The notes beneath the pieces were generated by a model. That model searched no databases. It was not told where the DNA came from and worked only from the letters and a program-made list of their open reading frames with translations. From NCBI GenBank assembly GCA_017471925.1, contig JAFURM010000055.1:62001-126000 (forward strand): a stretch of DNA of 64,000 nucleotides, read 5' to 3'. Positions 18,943 through 28,311 of the stretch are shown here, piece by piece (positions within the stretch are counted from its first letter, which is position 1; each line of letters starts with the position of its first letter). The translations under genes and the position numbers were made by a program. Source of the stretch: Bacteroides sp. Its GTDB lineage: Bacteria > Bacteroidota > Bacteroidia > Bacteroidales > Bacteroidaceae.

Positions 18943-20722
18943 CGTACGGGAAGAACGCCCCGTACTCTCTTTCAGCCGCAAGCTTTTCCTTTCGGTCATT
19001 TCACTGTTTCTGGTATTCGCCGCCTGCTTCATGGGTTATCAGTACCAACGGGAAAAGGAGTACAAGGTGGAACTGTTGGACACCAAGCTGCAGGACAACA
19101 ACGAGCGGTTGGCCCTGGAATTGCGATACACTCCCGACAGCCTGACCCAACAGACACTGGATAACTACATCAACAAATATGTGGATCAGAAACTGCGCAT
19201 CACCGTAGTGGACCTTCAGGGCAACATCATCTATGACAGTTACAAAGAGATACACCAGGTGCCGAGCAACCACCTGAGCCGTCCCGAAATTCAGAAAGCA
19301 CTGGCACAAGGCAAGGGATACGACGTCAGACGCACCTCAGAGACCACCGGTGTCCCCTATTTCTACTCGGCCACTCTATTCGACAATCACATCATCCGAT
19401 CGGCACTCCCTTATGACGTGAAGCTGATAAAGAACCTGGCCGCCGACCCCCATTACCTCTGGTTCACACTGCTGGTCACGCTGTTGCTGCTGTTCATCTT
19501 CTATAAGTTCACCTCCAAACTGGGCAGCGCCATCAGTCACCTGCGCGAATTTGCCATGAGGGCAGACAAGAACCTGCCCATCGAGATAGACATGCAATCT
19601 GCCTTTCCGCACAATGAACTGGGCGAGATTTCCCAACACATCATACAAATCTACAAACGACTGCGCCAAACCAAGGAAGCCCTCTACATTGAGCGCGAAA
19701 AGCTCATCACCCACCTGCAAAGCGCACGTGAGGGGCTGGGCGTCTTCAACCGCGACAAAAAGGAGATTCTGGTGAACAATCTCTTCACGCAATATGGCAA
19801 CCTGATTTCTGACCGTAACCTGCTGACTACAGAAGAGATTTTCAGCATCAACGAACTGCGCGACATCAATTCTTTCATTGACAAGGCACAGGCCGTAGGA
19901 CGCTATCGCGGAGGCACGGAAGAGAAACGCATGAGCATCACGCTGAACAAACAGGGGCGCATCTTCCTGATAGAGTGCATCATCTTCCAAGACCTCTGTT
20001 TCGAAATATCCATCAATGACATCACACAGGAAGAGGAACAGATTCGCCTCAAACGGCAACTGACCCAAAACATTGCCCATGAACTGAAGACCCCCGTAAG
20101 CAGCATACAGGGTTACCTGGAAACCATCGTCAACACCCCCAATATCGCACCCGACAGGATGAACACTTTCCTGAACCGTTGCTATGCCCAAAGCAATCGC
20201 CTGAGCCGACTGCTGCGAGACATCTCCGTACTGACCCGCATGGACGAAGCATCGGGCATGATAGAGATGGAGCGCACAGATTTCTCCATGCTTGTGGGAA
20301 ACATCATGAACGAAGTTGCTTTGGAGCTGGAAGAGAAGCACATCCGGGTGATAAACGCCCTGAGAAGCGGAATCACATTGCGGGGAAACTACTCCTTATT
20401 ATATAGCATCTTCCGCAACCTGACAGACAACGCCATTGCCTATGCCGGCTCCGACATTGAAATTCACATCAACTGTTTCCGGGAAGACGACAAGTTCTTC
20501 TACTTCAGTTTCTCCGATACCGGCAGCGGAGTGGGCGAAGAGCACCTGAACCGCCTGTTCGAACGTTTCTACCGTGTGGACAAAGGACGAAGCCGCAAGT
20601 TGGGAGGCACGGGCCTGGGGCTGGCCATCGTGAAGAATGCCGTGCTCATTCATGGCGGAACCATCTCGGCCAAGAACCGACAGGGCGGAGGACTGGAGTT
20701 CATCTTCACCCTATCCAAATAA
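18917..20722 (+). CDS. rprX: Sensor histidine kinase RprX
   Basis: 601 residues. Two membrane segments (about 24-46, LFLSVISLFLVFAACFMG, and about 178-197, YLWFTLLVTLLLLFIFYKF) flank a periplasmic sensor domain. HAMP-like and PAS-like segments come next, then the phospho-acceptor IAHELKTPVSSIQGYLE and HATPase boxes (IFRNLTDNAIAYA, FSDTGSGVGEEHL, GTGLGLAIVK). The start at 18917 lies within the end of rprY. It phosphorylates RprY in response to an unknown envelope signal. Confidence 0.9.
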   Translation: MDTVSKPSNVREERPVLSFSRKLFLSVISLFLVFAACFMGYQYQREKEYKVELLDTKLQDNNERLALELRYTPDSLTQQTLDNYINKYVDQKLRITVVDLQGNIIYDSYKEIHQVPSNHLSRPEIQKALAQGKGYDVRRTSETTGVPYFYSATLFDNHIIRSALPYDVKLIKNLAADPHYLWFTLLVTLLLLFIFYKFTSKLGSAISHLREFAMRADKNLPIEIDMQSAFPHNELGEISQHIIQIYKRLRQTKEALYIEREKLITHLQSAREGLGVFNRDKKEILVNNLFTQYGNLISDRNLLTTEEIFSINELRDINSFIDKAQAVGRYRGGTEEKRMSITLNKQGRIFLIECIIFQDLCFEISINDITQEEEQIRLKRQLTQNIAHELKTPVSSIQGYLETIVNTPNIAPDRMNTFLNRCYAQSNRLSRLLRDISVLTRMDEASGMIEMERTDFSMLVGNIMNEVALELEEKHIRVINALRSGITLRGNYSLLYSIFRNLTDNAIAYAGSDIEIHINCFREDDKFFYFSFSDTGSGVGEEHLNRLFERFYRVDKGRSRKLGGTGLGLAIVKNAVLIHGGTISAKNRQGGGLEFIFTLSK

Positions 20723-20769
20723 CAGCTCTCAGAAACTACAGTCAGGTAGTGTCAGCAGAAAGATTGTCA

Positions 20770-21390
20770 TCAATCCACGATATAAGTCAGGACAAAATCG
20801 GGACGGAGCAGATAGCGGACAGCGAAGTGACGCTTCTGCTCCGTCTTGTATTCACAGGCAGAAATGCAACCTTCTTCCTGAGGAAGAAACGGCCGGATGC
20901 GCAAGTGCTCCTTAAAGTCCACCTCCTCGACATCCATCGCCTTGAACAGTGTCTCCTTGGCCGACCAATGGAGCAGGAGCGACCAAGTCTCATCACCCTT
21001 CCAAGGATAGGCCTTCTCCGCTGAATGCATGAATCTGGAGGCCACCCTACAGACCTTGGGGCCATACTGTTCAATGTCTACAGCCACAGGACGAGAGGCA
21101 AGAATCACGGCCGCAAACCCTTTGGTGTGGGAAATGCCAATATGCAGAGGAGTGTCGGCCAAATAGGGCTTGCCGGAAGGGAGATAGGCTATGCGTTTCT
21201 CTTCACCCAGCATATGGCTCAGCAACAAGCGCACCGTCAGCCATTCCCTACGCCGATGGGGAGCCGCAAAGCGTTGTCCGGCTTCGTCCCATAAAGCCGG
21301 AGAGACAAGTTCCTTGAGTTGGTCAAGCGTTTCGTCCATTTGCCACACGGCCAGATGATAGTCTGAATCCGGATATTGAGAATAGAGCAT
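20770..21390 (-). CDS. 4'-phosphopantetheinyl transferase (Sfp-type)
   Basis: 206 residues. It has the transferase signatures PVAVDIEQYG (Mg-binding Asp/Glu) and WSAKETLFKA, and upstream GKPYLADTPLHIGISHTKGFAAVIL with the ISHT motif. It moves phosphopantetheine from CoA to carrier proteins, probably the fatty-acid acyl carrier protein. It follows gldE by 9 bp at the end of the mutY-ssb-gldE transcript. Confidence 0.88.
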   Translation of the reverse strand: MLYSQYPDSDYHLAVWQMDETLDQLKELVSPALWDEAGQRFAAPHRRREWLTVRLLLSHMLGEEKRIAYLPSGKPYLADTPLHIGISHTKGFAAVILASRPVAVDIEQYGPKVCRVASRFMHSAEKAYPWKGDETWSLLLHWSAKETLFKAMDVEEVDFKEHLRIRPFLPQEEGCISACEYKTEQKRHFAVRYLLRPDFVLTYIVD

Positions 21391-21399
21391 AGGGCGGAA

Positions 21400-22725
21400 T
21401 CAGGAGGAGTGAATTTGGAATTTCACCTTCAAAATACGACGGCTGTCCATCTCCAGCACTTCAAACTCATAGTGTTGGAAAAGGACTTTCTCATGCAAGG
21501 TGGGAAATTCCCCCTTCAGTTCCAACAGGAGTCCGGCCAGGGTGTCGGCATCACCGGCCACCTCATCGAAGGTGTCCTCGTCTATTTTCGTAATCTTGTA
21601 GAAGTCGATGAGCTGTGTCTTGGCTTCGAACACCCAAGTGTGGTCGTTCAGCACGGCATAGGTGCGCTCTTCATCGTCATATTCATCATGAATTTCGCCC
21701 ACGATTTCTTCAATGATGTCCTCCATGGTCACGATGCCCGACGTTCCGCCAAATTCATCGACAACAATGGCAATATGTATCTTCTGTGCCTGAAAGTCAC
21801 GCAGAAGGTCGTCAATCATCTTGGTTTCGGGCACGAAATAGGCCGGCCTGATGAGCGACTGCCAACGGAAGTTGTCGCCTTTGTTCAGATGGGGCAGCAA
21901 GTCTTTGATGTAGAGTACACCCTTGATGTTGTCGCGCGAGTCTGCATAGATGGGAATACGCGAATAGGCATTCTCCACAATGCACTGCAGTACCTCCTTG
22001 AAAGGAGCGCGGATGTCCAGATCCACGATATCCAGTCGTGAGGTCATGATTTCCTTGGCCGTTTCTCCGCCAAATCGGATGATGCCTTCCAGGATGTTGT
22101 TCTCTTCCTTCAGTTCCTCCTTGTCGGTCAGTTCCAAAGCATGGGAGAGTTCGTCCACCGAAATGTTGCGTCCCTTGCGCGAGAAGTGACGGTTCAGAAA
22201 GGAGGTGGAGTGTACCAGCATGGAAGAGATGGGATAAAAGAAGGAGCGGCAGGCCATAATGCCCGGTGCGGCAAAACGTGCAAAGGCCAGTGTCTTCTGT
22301 GCCGAATAGATTTTGGGCATGATTTCGCCAAAGAGCAGCAACAGGAAAGTGAGCGCCACCGAGAGAATCAGAAATTCGGCCACTGGCGAGCCAAAATCAA
22401 AGACTTCCATGAAGAAGAAGTTGCACAACATGATGATGGTGACGTTCACGAAGTTGTTGGTAATCAGAATGGTGGCCAACAAGCGTTCTGAATCGTCCAA
22501 AAGGTTGCGGATTTTGCTGTCAGAGGGGTGCTTTCCCTCCTCCACCGCGTTGAGGTCGGCAGGCGTGAGCGAAAAGAAAGCGATTTCGGAGGCTGAAGCA
22601 AAACCGGAGGCGAGCAGCAACAGGGCTGCCGCCACAATGGCTGCGATGGCCGCAGCAGAAGGAGTGTTTACGTCAATACTGTTAAAAACGTCTGCCAACT
22701 GGCATAAATAAGCATCTGGGTCCAA
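21400..22725 (-). CDS. gldE: GldE-like CNNM/CBS/CorC-domain membrane protein
   Basis: 441 residues. An N-terminal CNNM membrane domain has several helices (AAIAAIVAAALLLLASGF, TIIMLCNFFFMEVF, FLILSVALTFLLLLFGEIMPK). Two CBS motifs follow (about 205-330, ITTS-type IMTSRLDIVDLD and DNIKGVLYIKDLLP), then a CorC_HlyC transporter-associated domain. GldE is named from gliding Flavobacteria; here, in a non-gliding gut relative, the role is probably divalent cation transport or envelope maintenance. Gene order mutY-ssb-gldE is typical of the phylum. Confidence 0.85.
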   Translation of the reverse strand: MDPDAYLCQLADVFNSIDVNTPSAAAIAAIVAAALLLLASGFASASEIAFFSLTPADLNAVEEGKHPSDSKIRNLLDDSERLLATILITNNFVNVTIIMLCNFFFMEVFDFGSPVAEFLILSVALTFLLLLFGEIMPKIYSAQKTLAFARFAAPGIMACRSFFYPISSMLVHSTSFLNRHFSRKGRNISVDELSHALELTDKEELKEENNILEGIIRFGGETAKEIMTSRLDIVDLDIRAPFKEVLQCIVENAYSRIPIYADSRDNIKGVLYIKDLLPHLNKGDNFRWQSLIRPAYFVPETKMIDDLLRDFQAQKIHIAIVVDEFGGTSGIVTMEDIIEEIVGEIHDEYDDEERTYAVLNDHTWVFEAKTQLIDFYKITKIDEDTFDEVAGDADTLAGLLLELKGEFPTLHEKVLFQHYEFEVLEMDSRRILKVKFQIHSS

Positions 22726-22768
22726 AGATACGAGTTTTAGTTAAACATAAGGGAAGGGGGGAAGCCTG

Positions 22769-23230
22769 TCAGAAAGGCAATATGTCAGCCGAATCATCGG
22801 CCGCATTGGGAGCGGCCTGCTGAGGCTGGCGCACAGGTTGCTGGACAGGTTGGGCAGCGGCAGGCTGGGATGCTGCCGCATAACCGCCGGTTGCCTGTTT
22901 GGGAGTGAGCATCTCCATGTTGTCCACGAATACCTCGGTCACGTAACGTTTCACGCCGGCCTGGTCGTCATAGGAACGGGTTCGGATTTTGCCCTCCACA
23001 TAGAGTTTGTCGCCTTTGTGGACATATTTCTCCGCCACTTCCGCCAACCCACGCCACAGGACGAGGTTGTGCCAATCTGTGCGTTCAGGTACCTGTGTAC
23101 CGTTTTGCAGGGTATAAGCACGTTCAGTAGTGGCCAGCGTCAGGGTTGCCACGGCAACTCCACCGTCCAGGTATCTCACTTCGGGGTCTCTGCCCACATT
23201 TCCTATCAAGATGACTTTATTTACAGACAT
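22769..23230 (-). CDS. ssb: Single-stranded DNA-binding protein
   Basis: 153 residues. The OB-fold has VNKVILIGNVGRDPEVRYLDGG, WHNLVLWRGLAEVAEKYVHKGDKLYVEGKIRTRSYDD. A Gln/Pro/Ala-rich linker ends in the acidic-hydrophobic tip DSADILPF that binds SSB partners. It acts in replication and repair, and sits between mutY and gldE. Confidence 0.96.
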   Translation of the reverse strand: MSVNKVILIGNVGRDPEVRYLDGGVAVATLTLATTERAYTLQNGTQVPERTDWHNLVLWRGLAEVAEKYVHKGDKLYVEGKIRTRSYDDQAGVKRYVTEVFVDNMEMLTPKQATGGYAAASQPAAAQPVQQPVRQPQQAAPNAADDSADILPF

Positions 23231-23287
23231 AACCTGTGTGTTATTTTAGAATTTCTCGCCAAAAGTAATGAGAATTATCACACGATG

Positions 23288-23295
23288 CAAAAATA
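23288..23295 (-). promoter_or_regulatory. -7 box TATTTTTG upstream of ssb
   Basis: Minus-strand TATTTTTG about 58 bp before the ssb ATG and after the mutY stop at 23319. It would give ssb its own transcription start. Confidence 0.45.
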
Positions 23296-23318
23296 GCGGC
23301 AACTTTTACCGTCTCTTC

Positions 23319-24398
23319 TCACAAATATTTTTCGAAGAAGGCCTGAATGAGACGCGGCACGGCATAGCTGCCCAATTCCTCCACTTTCACCCGAAGGCAA
23401 TTCTCAAGCAGGGGAGTATCTGCACAGAAGCGGCCGGCATCATCGGGCAGAAGCAGTTCATAGAAGTCGGCATGGATAACCCGATGGGAAAGCACATGCC
23501 TCACGCCACGCTGCAGACACCTAATCACAGGACTTTTTTCCTCCCCTGTCTGAAAGTTTTTCATCTCAGGCAAGGAAAAAATTTCTTCCTCACCAAGTGC
23601 CCTGTCACACTCAATCAACGGCAGTTCATAGAGGTTGCGCCAGATGTCGCTGCCCGTGCGCTTACGGATAAAGGTATACGCGCCCGTACGTACATATATA
23701 TATATGAAGTAACGGTCGGTCGTCTTGGTCTTGTGTTGCTTCATGGGCAGGTCGTCCACACACTTCCGTGCCAAGGCCACACAACTGTCGGCCAACGGAC
23801 ACTCTCCGCAACGGGGTTGGCGTGGAGTGCATTGCATGGCACCGAAGTCCATGATGGCCTGATTGTAGAGGGCGGGATGTGCCTCGTCCATCATGTCGCG
23901 GGCCAAGGCGGCAAAGAACTTGCGTCCCGGCGTTGAGTCAATGGGAGTTTCTATCCCATGATAACGGGCCAGCACCCGATAGACATTGCCGTCCACCACC
24001 GCATGGGGCAAGCCGTAGGCAATGGAGCAGATGGCCGCAGCCGTATAGTCGCCCACTCCCTTCAAGGCCCTCACCCCCTCATAGGTCGTGGGAAAGTGTC
24101 CCTGCATCTGACGGGCGGCAGCATGGAGGTTGCGGGCACGGGAATAGTAGCCCAACCCCTGCCAATACTTCATCACCTCATCCTCGTGGGCAGCCGCCAG
24201 GCTCTCCAAATCGGGGAAGCGCGACACAAAGCGCAGGAAGTAGTCATAGCCCTGCTCCACCCGTGTCTGTTGCAGGATAATTTCGGAAATCCAGATGCGG
24301 TAAGGGTCGCGTGTCCCTCTCCAGGGAAGTTCCCTTCCGTAACGGGAATACCACTCCAATAATGTTGCTGCAAATCGGTTCATATAGCCTGAAATCAT
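23319..24398 (-). CDS. mutY: A/G-specific adenine DNA glycosylase
   Basis: 359 residues. The order is WRGTRDPYRIWISEIILQQTRVEQ (catalytic Glu), helix-hairpin-helix LKGVGDYTAAAICSIAYG, VVDGNVYRVLARYHGI (catalytic Asp), and a 4Fe-4S loop with C-x6-C-x2-C-x5-C (CTPRQPRCGECPLADSC). A NUDIX-like C-terminal domain for 8-oxoG recognition follows. It removes adenine mispaired with 8-oxoguanine. Translation may begin at the ATG 15 bp further in (24383), which is equally plausible. Confidence 0.95.
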   Translation of the reverse strand: MISGYMNRFAATLLEWYSRYGRELPWRGTRDPYRIWISEIILQQTRVEQGYDYFLRFVSRFPDLESLAAAHEDEVMKYWQGLGYYSRARNLHAAARQMQGHFPTTYEGVRALKGVGDYTAAAICSIAYGLPHAVVDGNVYRVLARYHGIETPIDSTPGRKFFAALARDMMDEAHPALYNQAIMDFGAMQCTPRQPRCGECPLADSCVALARKCVDDLPMKQHKTKTTDRYFIYIYVRTGAYTFIRKRTGSDIWRNLYELPLIECDRALGEEEIFSLPEMKNFQTGEEKSPVIRCLQRGVRHVLSHRVIHADFYELLLPDDAGRFCADTPLLENCLRVKVEELGSYAVPRLIQAFFEKYL

Positions 24399-24504
24399 GT
24401 AATTTCGGGCAAAGATAGCTCATTTTCAGGCAGTGCAAGGGGGAATAAGAACGTTTTTTTAGAAAAATGTCCGAAATATATTTTTCCGAGCCACGAAAAA
24501 GCTA

Positions 24505-24512
24505 TATATTTG
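24505..24512 (+). promoter_or_regulatory. -7 box TATATTTG for the HU gene
   Basis: TATATTTG matches TAnnTTTG and lies 51 bp before the ATG at 24564. The upstream-frame start at 24510 overlaps this box and is rejected. Confidence 0.6.
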
Positions 24513-24563
24513 CAGTCCAAAAAATTAAGAAACACAGTAATAACGATATTATTTTTAAAGAAA

Positions 24564-24839
24564 ATGACTAAAGCTGATATTGTAAACGAGATTGCAAAAA
24601 GCACAGGAATTGACAAAACAACCGTGCTGACCACCGTTGAAGCATTTATGAATGCAGTGAAAGCATCTTTGGCAAAAGAGGACAACGTTTATCTGCGCGG
24701 ATTTGGTAGCTTCGTAGTGAAGAAGAGAGCCCAGAAGACAGCTCGCAACATCTCCAAGAATACGACCATCATCATCCCCGAGCACAACATCCCGGCATTC
24801 AAACCTGCCAAGACATTCACCCTCTCCGTGAAGAAATAA
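24564..24839 (+). CDS. hup: HU-family DNA-binding protein
   Basis: 91 residues from MTKADIVNEIAK, the standard HU N-terminus. The DNA-binding arm is present (LRGFGSFVVKKRAQKTARN...IIIPEHNIPAFKPAKTF). It forms dimers that bend and compact DNA. It is followed after 35 bp by a tiny basic protein and then by RNase G, an arrangement that suggests co-expression with translation/RNA functions. Confidence 0.95.
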   Translation: MTKADIVNEIAKSTGIDKTTVLTTVEAFMNAVKASLAKEDNVYLRGFGSFVVKKRAQKTARNISKNTTIIIPEHNIPAFKPAKTFTLSVKK

Positions 24840-24874
24840 CAAACTATAGTATTAACCCATAAAATTTTGAAGCT

Positions 24875-24967
24875 ATGCCAAGCGGAAAGAAGAAAAAAAG
24901 ACATAAAATGTCTACGCACAAGCGTAAAAAAAGACTGAGAAAGAACAGACATAAAAGCAAGAAGTAA
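24875..24967 (+). CDS. 30-residue basic protein, AURKAIP1/COX24 (bS22/mS38-like) type
   Basis: ATG at 24875, TAA at 24965-24967. The product starts MPSGKKKKRHKMSTHKRKKR and ends KNRHKSKK; about two thirds of it is Lys, Arg or His. This matches the short Bacteroidetes proteins carrying the AURKAIP1/COX24 C-terminal motif, related to mitochondrial mS38 and the small-subunit protein bS22. It presumably threads into rRNA of the small subunit. It is too short for most gene callers. It sits between the HU and rng genes on the same strand. Confidence 0.82.
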   Translation: MPSGKKKKRHKMSTHKRKKRLRKNRHKSKK

Positions 24968-25074
24968 TTTCTGAGTCTTCAAAAGGACTATATACAATAG
25001 AACAAACTTGCGCAGAGCCGAAACGAAGCCTCGCGGGTTTGTTCTTTGTTTAACCCCAAAAGCGTAATTAGAAA

Positions 25075-26649
25075 GTGACAAGCGAACTCGTAGTAGATGT
25101 ACAGCCCAAGGAGGTCTCCATCGCCCTGCTGGAAGACAAGCAGCTGGTAGAACTCCAAAAGGAGGGACGTGCGCTCTCCTTCTCGGTGGGCAATATGTAT
25201 TTGGGACGCGTCAAGAAATTGATGCCGGGCCTGAATGCCTGCTTCGTGGACGTGGGTTACGGGAAAGACGCTTTTCTTCACTATCAAGACTTAGGTCCTC
25301 AGTTCAAGTCCTTGGAAAAATATGTCAAGCAGACATTAAGCGACCGAAAGAAACTCAACCCCATTACCAAAGCAACCATCCTGCCCGACCTGGAAAAGGA
25401 GGGCACCGTGGCCGGCACCCTTCAGGTGGGTCAGGAAGTGGTGGTGCAGATTGTCAAGGAACCTATCTCCACCAAGGGGCCACGACTCACCTCCGAGCTG
25501 TCGTTTGCCGGAAGATACCTCGTGCTCATCCCCTTTAACGACAAGGTTTCCGTATCCTCAAAAATTAAATCGAGCGAAGAGCGTGCACGCCTCAAGCAAC
25601 TGCTGATGAGCATCAAGCCGAAGAATTTCGGCGTCATCGTCCGCACCGTGGCCGAAGGAAAACGTGTAGCCGAACTCGACGGGGAGCTTAAGGTGCTGCT
25701 GAAACACTGGGACGACGCCATTCAAAAGGTACAGAAGGCTACCAAGTTTCCGACCCTCATCTACGAAGAGACCAGCCGCGCCGTAGGCTTGTTGCGCGAC
25801 CTGTTCAATCCTTCCTTCGAGGCCATCCACGTGAACGATGAAACGGTGTATCACGAAATAAAGGACTACGTGACCCTCATCGCTCCCGACCGTGCCGACA
25901 TCGTGAAACTCTACAAAGGCGAACTCCCCATCTATGACAATTTTGCCATCACCAAACAGGTGAAGTCCTCGTTTGGAAAGACCATCTCCTACAAAAGCGG
26001 TGCCTACCTGATTATTGAGCACACCGAGGCCCTCCACGTCGTGGACGTGAACAGCGGCAACCGCACCAAGAATGCCAACGGTCAGGAGGCCAATGCACTG
26101 GAGGTGAATCTCGGAGCCGCCGACGAGTTGGCACGCCAGCTCAGGCTCAGGGATATGGGAGGCATCATCGTCGTAGACTTCATTGACATGAACGAAGCCG
26201 AAAACCGTCAGAAACTCTATGAACGCATGTGTCACAACATGCAGAAGGACAGGGCACGCCACAACATCCTGCCTCTCAGCAAATTCGGACTGATGCAAAT
26301 CACCCGCCAGCGTGTACGCCCGGCTATGGACGTCACCACCGAGGAGACCTGTCCCACCTGTTTCGGCAAAGGAAAAATCAAGGCTTCCATCCTCTTCACG
26401 GACACTCTTGAAAGCAAGATTGACTACCTGGTCAACAAGCTGAAGATAAAGAAGTTCTCGCTCCACATCCACCCGTATGTCGCTGCCTACGTCAACCAGG
26501 GATTCATCTCCCTGAAGCGCAAATGGCAAATGAAGTACGGATTTGGCATCAAGGTCATACCGAGCCAGAAACTCGCTTTCCTTGAATATGTCTTCTATGA
26601 CACCCACGGTGAAGAAATAGACATGAAAGAGGAAATCGAAATCAAGTAG
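25075..26649 (+). CDS. rng: Ribonuclease G/E family endoribonuclease
   Basis: 524 residues from a GTG start. The S1-like N-terminal domain begins YLGRVKKLMPGLNACFVDVGYGKDAFLH. The catalytic part has EHTEALHVVDVNSGNR and GGIIVVDFIDMNEAENR with the metal-binding aspartates. It is followed by the zinc-link ETCPTCFGKGK. There is no long RNase E-type C-terminal scaffold, so RNase G size. It processes 5'-monophosphorylated rRNA and mRNA. A strong terminator follows. Confidence 0.93.
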   Translation: MTSELVVDVQPKEVSIALLEDKQLVELQKEGRALSFSVGNMYLGRVKKLMPGLNACFVDVGYGKDAFLHYQDLGPQFKSLEKYVKQTLSDRKKLNPITKATILPDLEKEGTVAGTLQVGQEVVVQIVKEPISTKGPRLTSELSFAGRYLVLIPFNDKVSVSSKIKSSEERARLKQLLMSIKPKNFGVIVRTVAEGKRVAELDGELKVLLKHWDDAIQKVQKATKFPTLIYEETSRAVGLLRDLFNPSFEAIHVNDETVYHEIKDYVTLIAPDRADIVKLYKGELPIYDNFAITKQVKSSFGKTISYKSGAYLIIEHTEALHVVDVNSGNRTKNANGQEANALEVNLGAADELARQLRLRDMGGIIVVDFIDMNEAENRQKLYERMCHNMQKDRARHNILPLSKFGLMQITRQRVRPAMDVTTEETCPTCFGKGKIKASILFTDTLESKIDYLVNKLKIKKFSLHIHPYVAAYVNQGFISLKRKWQMKYGFGIKVIPSQKLAFLEYVFYDTHGEEIDMKEEIEIK

Positions 26650-26709
26650 ACGAAACGTTCCTGAGAAGCCGTCTTGAAGTTTATCAGGAAAACGATGAAT
26701 TAAAGCCCA

Positions 26710-26763
26710 AACGGCGGAGTGTTCTCCAAGCAACATGCTGAAGAACCTCCGCCGTTGCTTTTT
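26710..26763 (+). terminator. Rho-independent terminator after rng
   Basis: AACGGCGGAG and CTCCGCCGTT arms, extended by GTTCT/AGAAC with a one-base bulge (26710-26756), are followed by GCTTTTT. It lies 60 bp past the rng stop. Confidence 0.8.
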
Positions 26764-26848
26764 CCCCCCACACCACCCGATATCCCCGCATTTTCACCCA
26801 ATCACACAAAAAAACTCGGCAGAAATTGATTATTCCCGCATTAATCTC

Positions 26849-26856
26849 TAACTTTG
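26849..26856 (+). promoter_or_regulatory. -7 box TAACTTTG before the fimbrial pair
   Basis: A consensus TAnnTTTG box 46 bp upstream of the first FimB-like ATG, placed after the rng terminator. Confidence 0.6.
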
Positions 26857-26901
26857 AACGCCGTGAGCAAAGAAAAAAAGAACTGAAACAACATCCCGCC
26901 T

Positions 26902-28299
26902 ATGCAGAAGTGCCCGAGAAACACAAGGAAGAAGGCCGTGACAACCACCCTCCACGCCATCAGCCGGCTGCTGTTGCCGCTCCTCATCGTGGCTGCGTGG
27001 ACGGCCTGCAGCGACTCCGCCCCTCTTCCCGACGGGCCAACGGCCGAAGTGAAGATTGCCACACGGGCCGGCACAGACATCCCCTATCCCATCCTCTTCT
27101 ATGCCTTCCACAGCGAGACGGGCGAAATGGCCGCCAGCACCCAAGCCTCGTCGGCCGATGACGCCATCTCCCTGTCATTGCCGGCAGGCAACTACCGCCT
27201 TGTGGCAGTGAGCGGTGTGGAAGAGTGCAGCTATCCCCAGTCTCCCACCCTGGACGACCTCATCAGGATGCCGGAAACGGCCTGCACCACCCGGCCTGTC
27301 ATGATGGGCAGTGCCGATGTAAGCGTATCCCAAAACACGACGACCGACATCACCATGTACTACAGCGTGGCAGCCATGACACTCACGCTGCAGGGAGTGC
27401 CCCAAGAGGTGGAAGCGGTCAAGGTGACCCTTGCCGACCTGTACAACGCCATGGACTATCGGGGAGACTATAGCGGATGTGCCACGGCAACCCTCCCCTG
27501 CACCCGCCAGGCAGAGGGAGAATGGACAACGCCCGCCACCTACCTCTATCCCGGCTGCAGCCAGAAGCTCCACCTCTCCGTCACCCTGACCCGCCCCGAC
27601 GGTTCGCAGACCTATGGTTACACTCACGCCTCCAACCTCAAGGCCGCCACGCCCTACCGGCTGACGGGTTCTTTCCAAGAGGGCTTCACCGTCAACGGCT
27701 CCCTCAGTGCGGCCGGATGGGAAGCTATACAAGAGGCAAGCTTCGTCTTTGGCTTGGAGGAGAACGGCACACCGGACAGCCCCGATGACAGCGAAGGAGA
27801 AGAGACGGAATATCACGAGACGGAAATCCTCCCCACGCCAGGCAGCATCTGGCAAGGGCACTTTGTGGCAGACACCCTCCTCATCGCCCCCAACGAAGCC
27901 ATCCTCACCCTGCTCAGCCTGAAAGAGTGGCGGGGCGTGAAGGGGAGCGATGAAGCAAGCAATGAAGCCCAGGCCCTCGTGGACAGCTACACGGAAGGGG
28001 AATGGAGCAAATGGAGCATCCCCACAGCCGAAGAGGCACGCCGCATGACCCAGGAGTTGGCCGGCAACAGCAAGCTCTCCACGAGCAACACCCTCCTCGC
28101 CCAGGCCGGAGGAGCGCCATTGGCCGACATTAGCGAGCACGACGATGAGGGCAACAGCGTGCGCTACCTCTGCGAAGGAGGCAGCAAGACCTTCTACTGG
28201 TATGCCTCCCCCAGCATCACCGCCACCTATACCAACCGCACCTATTACCTGCGGGCCGTGAAGCACATCCGTGTGAAACAATCCGACAACAACCCCTAA
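26902..28299 (+). CDS. FimB/Mfa2-like fimbrial anchor or accessory lipoprotein
   Basis: 465 residues. The lipoprotein signal has the lipobox AAWTAC (Cys36). Next is a transthyretin-like fimbrillin fold: IPYPILFYAFHSETGEM, LSLPAGNYRLVAVSG, VMMGSADVSVSQNTTTDITMYYSVAAMTLTL, which is the FimB/Mfa2 type. The last 130 residues (SIWQGHFVADTLLI, WSIPTAEEARRM, YYLRAVKHIRVK) form a separate domain of the kind used to dress surface proteins. These proteins anchor or cap type V pili, which assemble by protease-triggered strand exchange. It is followed after 12 bp by a paralogue. No major fimbrillin subunit gene is present. Confidence 0.75.
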   Translation: MQKCPRNTRKKAVTTTLHAISRLLLPLLIVAAWTACSDSAPLPDGPTAEVKIATRAGTDIPYPILFYAFHSETGEMAASTQASSADDAISLSLPAGNYRLVAVSGVEECSYPQSPTLDDLIRMPETACTTRPVMMGSADVSVSQNTTTDITMYYSVAAMTLTLQGVPQEVEAVKVTLADLYNAMDYRGDYSGCATATLPCTRQAEGEWTTPATYLYPGCSQKLHLSVTLTRPDGSQTYGYTHASNLKAATPYRLTGSFQEGFTVNGSLSAAGWEAIQEASFVFGLEENGTPDSPDDSEGEETEYHETEILPTPGSIWQGHFVADTLLIAPNEAILTLLSLKEWRGVKGSDEASNEAQALVDSYTEGEWSKWSIPTAEEARRMTQELAGNSKLSTSNTLLAQAGGAPLADISEHDDEGNSVRYLCEGGSKTFYWYASPSITATYTNRTYYLRAVKHIRVKQSDNNP

Positions 28300-28311
28300 C
28301 ACCCGATTGCC

